Below, piece after piece: positions 5,767-7,038 of a DNA stretch of 7,038 nt. The notes under the pieces are model-generated. The model was not told the DNA's origin, ran no database searches, and saw only the letters and a program-made list of their open reading frames with translations. Source of the stretch: Thermoguttaceae bacterium. Its GTDB lineage: Bacteria; Planctomycetota; Planctomycetia; Pirellulales; Thermoguttaceae. The stretch covers positions 1-7,038 of the forward strand of contig JAFYVO010000059.1 of the NCBI GenBank assembly GCA_017549085.1, read 5' to 3'. The stretch's first letter is position 1. Each line of letters opens with the position of its first letter. A program made the position numbers and the translations under genes.

Positions 5767-6243
5767 TTAGAAACCGTCGACGCGTTGACGGGCGCGGAGG
5801 ACGAACGCGTCGAGCCCTTGATCTTGGCAGACGGAAATAATCGTTTGAATGAAGCCGGTTTCGAGGAGTTCGTCGCCGCGGATGATAATCGTTACCGCTT
5901 CGGCGTCGACGCGGCGAATCGCCTTCAACACGCGGAGTTCCACTTTCAACGCTCCGGCGAACGACGACGTTTCGGGCGAGCCGCCGTCGTCGAGCGAACA
6001 AGGAAGCGTTCCGAGCAAAAGCGAACGGTCGCCGAACGCTTGGATCGCGATCTGTTCCGGCGGCGCGGCCTCCGGCGGTTGCGCCAGTTCGCTGACCGGA
6101 AGCGCGATCTCCTCGTTTTGCTCCGCTTGCGAAAAGTTCATCACCAACGTGAAGAACGAAATCAGGAGGAAAACGACGTCGATCATCGACGTCATATTCG
6201 GCGCGGCTTCTTTCAACCGCGGACGGACGCGTTCTTTGCTCAT
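5767..6243 (-). CDS. ExbD/TolR-family biopolymer transport protein
   Basis: This 158-aa inner-membrane protein has a short cytoplasmic N-terminus (1-15), a single membrane helix (about 17-36, NMTSMIDVVFLLISFF) and a periplasmic domain. Asp22 in the helix is the conserved protonatable residue of ExbD/TolR. The periplasmic part begins with a Pro/Glu-rich linker (46-64) and ends in the usual ExbD fold: VTIIIRGDELLETGFIQTII, then a final strand at about 145-150. With the ExbB-like protein encoded just upstream it would form a proton-driven motor for TonB-type uptake, Tol-like envelope work or gliding. No TonB or receptor is visible to decide. The start at 6243 has no good Shine-Dalgarno sequence (upstream minus-strand bases are AT-rich), which suggests translation depends on context. 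It ends 17 bp from the shared terminator. Confidence 0.93.
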   Translation of the reverse strand: MSKERVRPRLKEAAPNMTSMIDVVFLLISFFTLVMNFSQAEQNEEIALPVSELAQPPEAAPPEQIAIQAFGDRSLLLGTLPCSLDDGGSPETSSFAGALKVELRVLKAIRRVDAEAVTIIIRGDELLETGFIQTIISVCQDQGLDAFVLRARQRVDGF

Positions 6244-6310
6244 TTGACTATCTTGCGTATTTTAACCCGTTGCGAGGCGGAAGAAGAACGAAAAGCGGGA
6301 ACGAACCGAA

Positions 6311-6345
6311 CGTCGCGTCGACGACGAAGAAAAAGCGACGCGACG
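6311..6345 (-). other. 10-bp intercistronic hairpin between exbB-like and exbD-like genes
   Basis: CGTCGCGTCG (6311-6320) and CGACGCGACG (6336-6345) are perfect inverted arms around a 15-nt loop. They lie in the 123-bp gap between the two minus-strand genes, with no T-run after them on the minus strand. The gap holds no convincing gene. This could be a processing or stability element that sets the ratio of the two subunits. Confidence 0.5.
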
Positions 6346-6366
6346 GAAACGGCGCGATCCGGCGGT

Positions 6367-7038
6367 TTACGACGGCGAACCGGACGGACGTTGCGGCGAC
6401 GACGGCGCTTTCGGCGCGGCGACGTTCGCGAAACGACCCATCAGGTTTTCCGAAAGAACCGAAACGTCGAGCATAAAACGCGAAAGGCGGTTTTTCAAGA
6501 AGTCGAACGCGAAAAGCGCCGGAAGCGCGATCGCGAGCCCGAGTTCCGTCGTGAAGAGCGCGGTCGCGATCCCTTCGGCCAACTTTTGCGGAGACGGCGC
6601 CGCGCCCCCCGCCGCGATCGCTTGGAACGACGCGATCATCCCGACGACTGTCCCGAAGAGCCCGATCATCGGCGCTAAGTTGCCGATCAACGCGAGATAG
6701 CCGATTTGGTGTTCGAGCCGCATCGTCTCTTCTTCTTGAACGTCGCGCATCGCTTGCTCCGCTTTAGCGTATCCGGCCGACGTTTTCGAGAGCCCGATCG
6801 CGAGCGTTTTGCCGAGAACCGATTCGTCGTCTTTCGCGAGTTGGTAGGCGTCTTGGAAGCGGTTTTCGTCGAGGAGCGCGCCGAACTTCGTCGCCAATTC
6901 TTCCGGCGCGATAACGTTGCGGCGCAACGCGAGAACGTTGACGACGATCAGCGCGACCATCGAGAGCGAAAGAACGGAGAAGACGAGCGTAAAGAAGAGC
7001 CCGAGCGAGCGGAACATCCAAACGAGGTAGTTTTCGCC
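6367..7038 (-). CDS. ExbB/TolQ/MotA-family proton-channel protein, 5' end beyond the window
   Basis: The frame stays open through the right edge (7018-7038 adds GENYLVW before the first Met), so the start is probably outside; at least 223 residues are visible. Using the Met at 7017 as residue 1, helix 1 is about 5-30, followed by a cytoplasmic domain (31-104). The paired channel helices are at about 106-131 (IGNLAPMIGLFGTVVGM, the ExbB/TolQ signature) and 150-174 (IATALFTTELGLAIALPAL, with the Thr pair 156-157 that lines the proton path). The C-terminus is a Pro/Ser-rich tail (201-216). Partner of the downstream ExbD-like protein, it forms the pentameric stator-like channel around an ExbD pair. 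Planctomycete-type homologues often carry an extra N-terminal signal and periplasmic region, which would lie off-window. Confidence 0.93.
   Translation of the reverse strand, partial: GENYLVWMFRSLGLFFTLVFSVLSLSMVALIVVNVLALRRNVIAPEELATKFGALLDENRFQDAYQLAKDDESVLGKTLAIGLSKTSAGYAKAEQAMRDVQEEETMRLEHQIGYLALIGNLAPMIGLFGTVVGMIASFQAIAAGGAAPSPQKLAEGIATALFTTELGLAIALPALFAFDFLKNRLSRFMLDVSVLSENLMGRFANVAAPKAPSSPQRPSGSPS

Noticed and set aside
5785..6678. 297-codon plus-strand frame opposite exbD and the exbB-like gene
   Set aside because: An Arg-rich shadow of two well-recognised minus-strand genes.

Overview
The window is GC-rich with a strong bias for gcg/cga/cgac trinucleotides. It holds housekeeping and accessory genes whose style suggests a Planctomycetota-like bacterium. 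That assignment is an inference from codon style and from the type of ExbB/ExbD pair; no rRNA or other phylogenetic marker is present.

Layout. Positions 1-500 are a degenerate, non-coding-looking repeat array with a higher-order period of about 217 bp, running in from the left edge. Next is an orphan 236-aa protein (565-1275) with a possible PD-(D/E)XK restriction-nuclease signature and no methyltransferase nearby. A promoter (1315-1342) then leads into a complete, textbook argJ (1525-2727), which closes with a terminator-like hairpin and T-run.

Positions 2822-5693 form a metalloid-response island: a clear sigma70-type promoter, an ArsR repressor with the ELCVC metal-site motif, a strong terminator, a CSC-motif permease (PF03773 type), a 78-aa CGAC thioredoxin-like protein, and the C-terminal two thirds of an ArsG-like membrane protein. 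In related clusters as I recall them, an ArsF-like protein and a full-length ArsG follow the small thioredoxin. Here arsF is absent and arsG lacks its 5' part, with a perfect 12-bp hairpin exactly at the apparent junction. The likely working set is therefore ArsR as sensor, the permease as exporter and the thioredoxin-like protein as thiol donor or chaperone, with the aromatic-arsenical branch decayed.

A perfect 22-bp stem (5701-5749) acts as a terminator between converging transcription units. On its right, on the minus strand, lie an ExbD/TolR-like protein and, upstream of it, an ExbB/TolQ/MotA-like proton-channel protein that runs off the right edge. Together they would power energy-coupled transport or envelope functions.

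No tRNA, rRNA, CRISPR array, transposase or phage gene was seen. The most interesting points are the eroded arsenic cluster with its junction hairpin, the orphan nuclease-like protein beside the repeat array, and the array itself.
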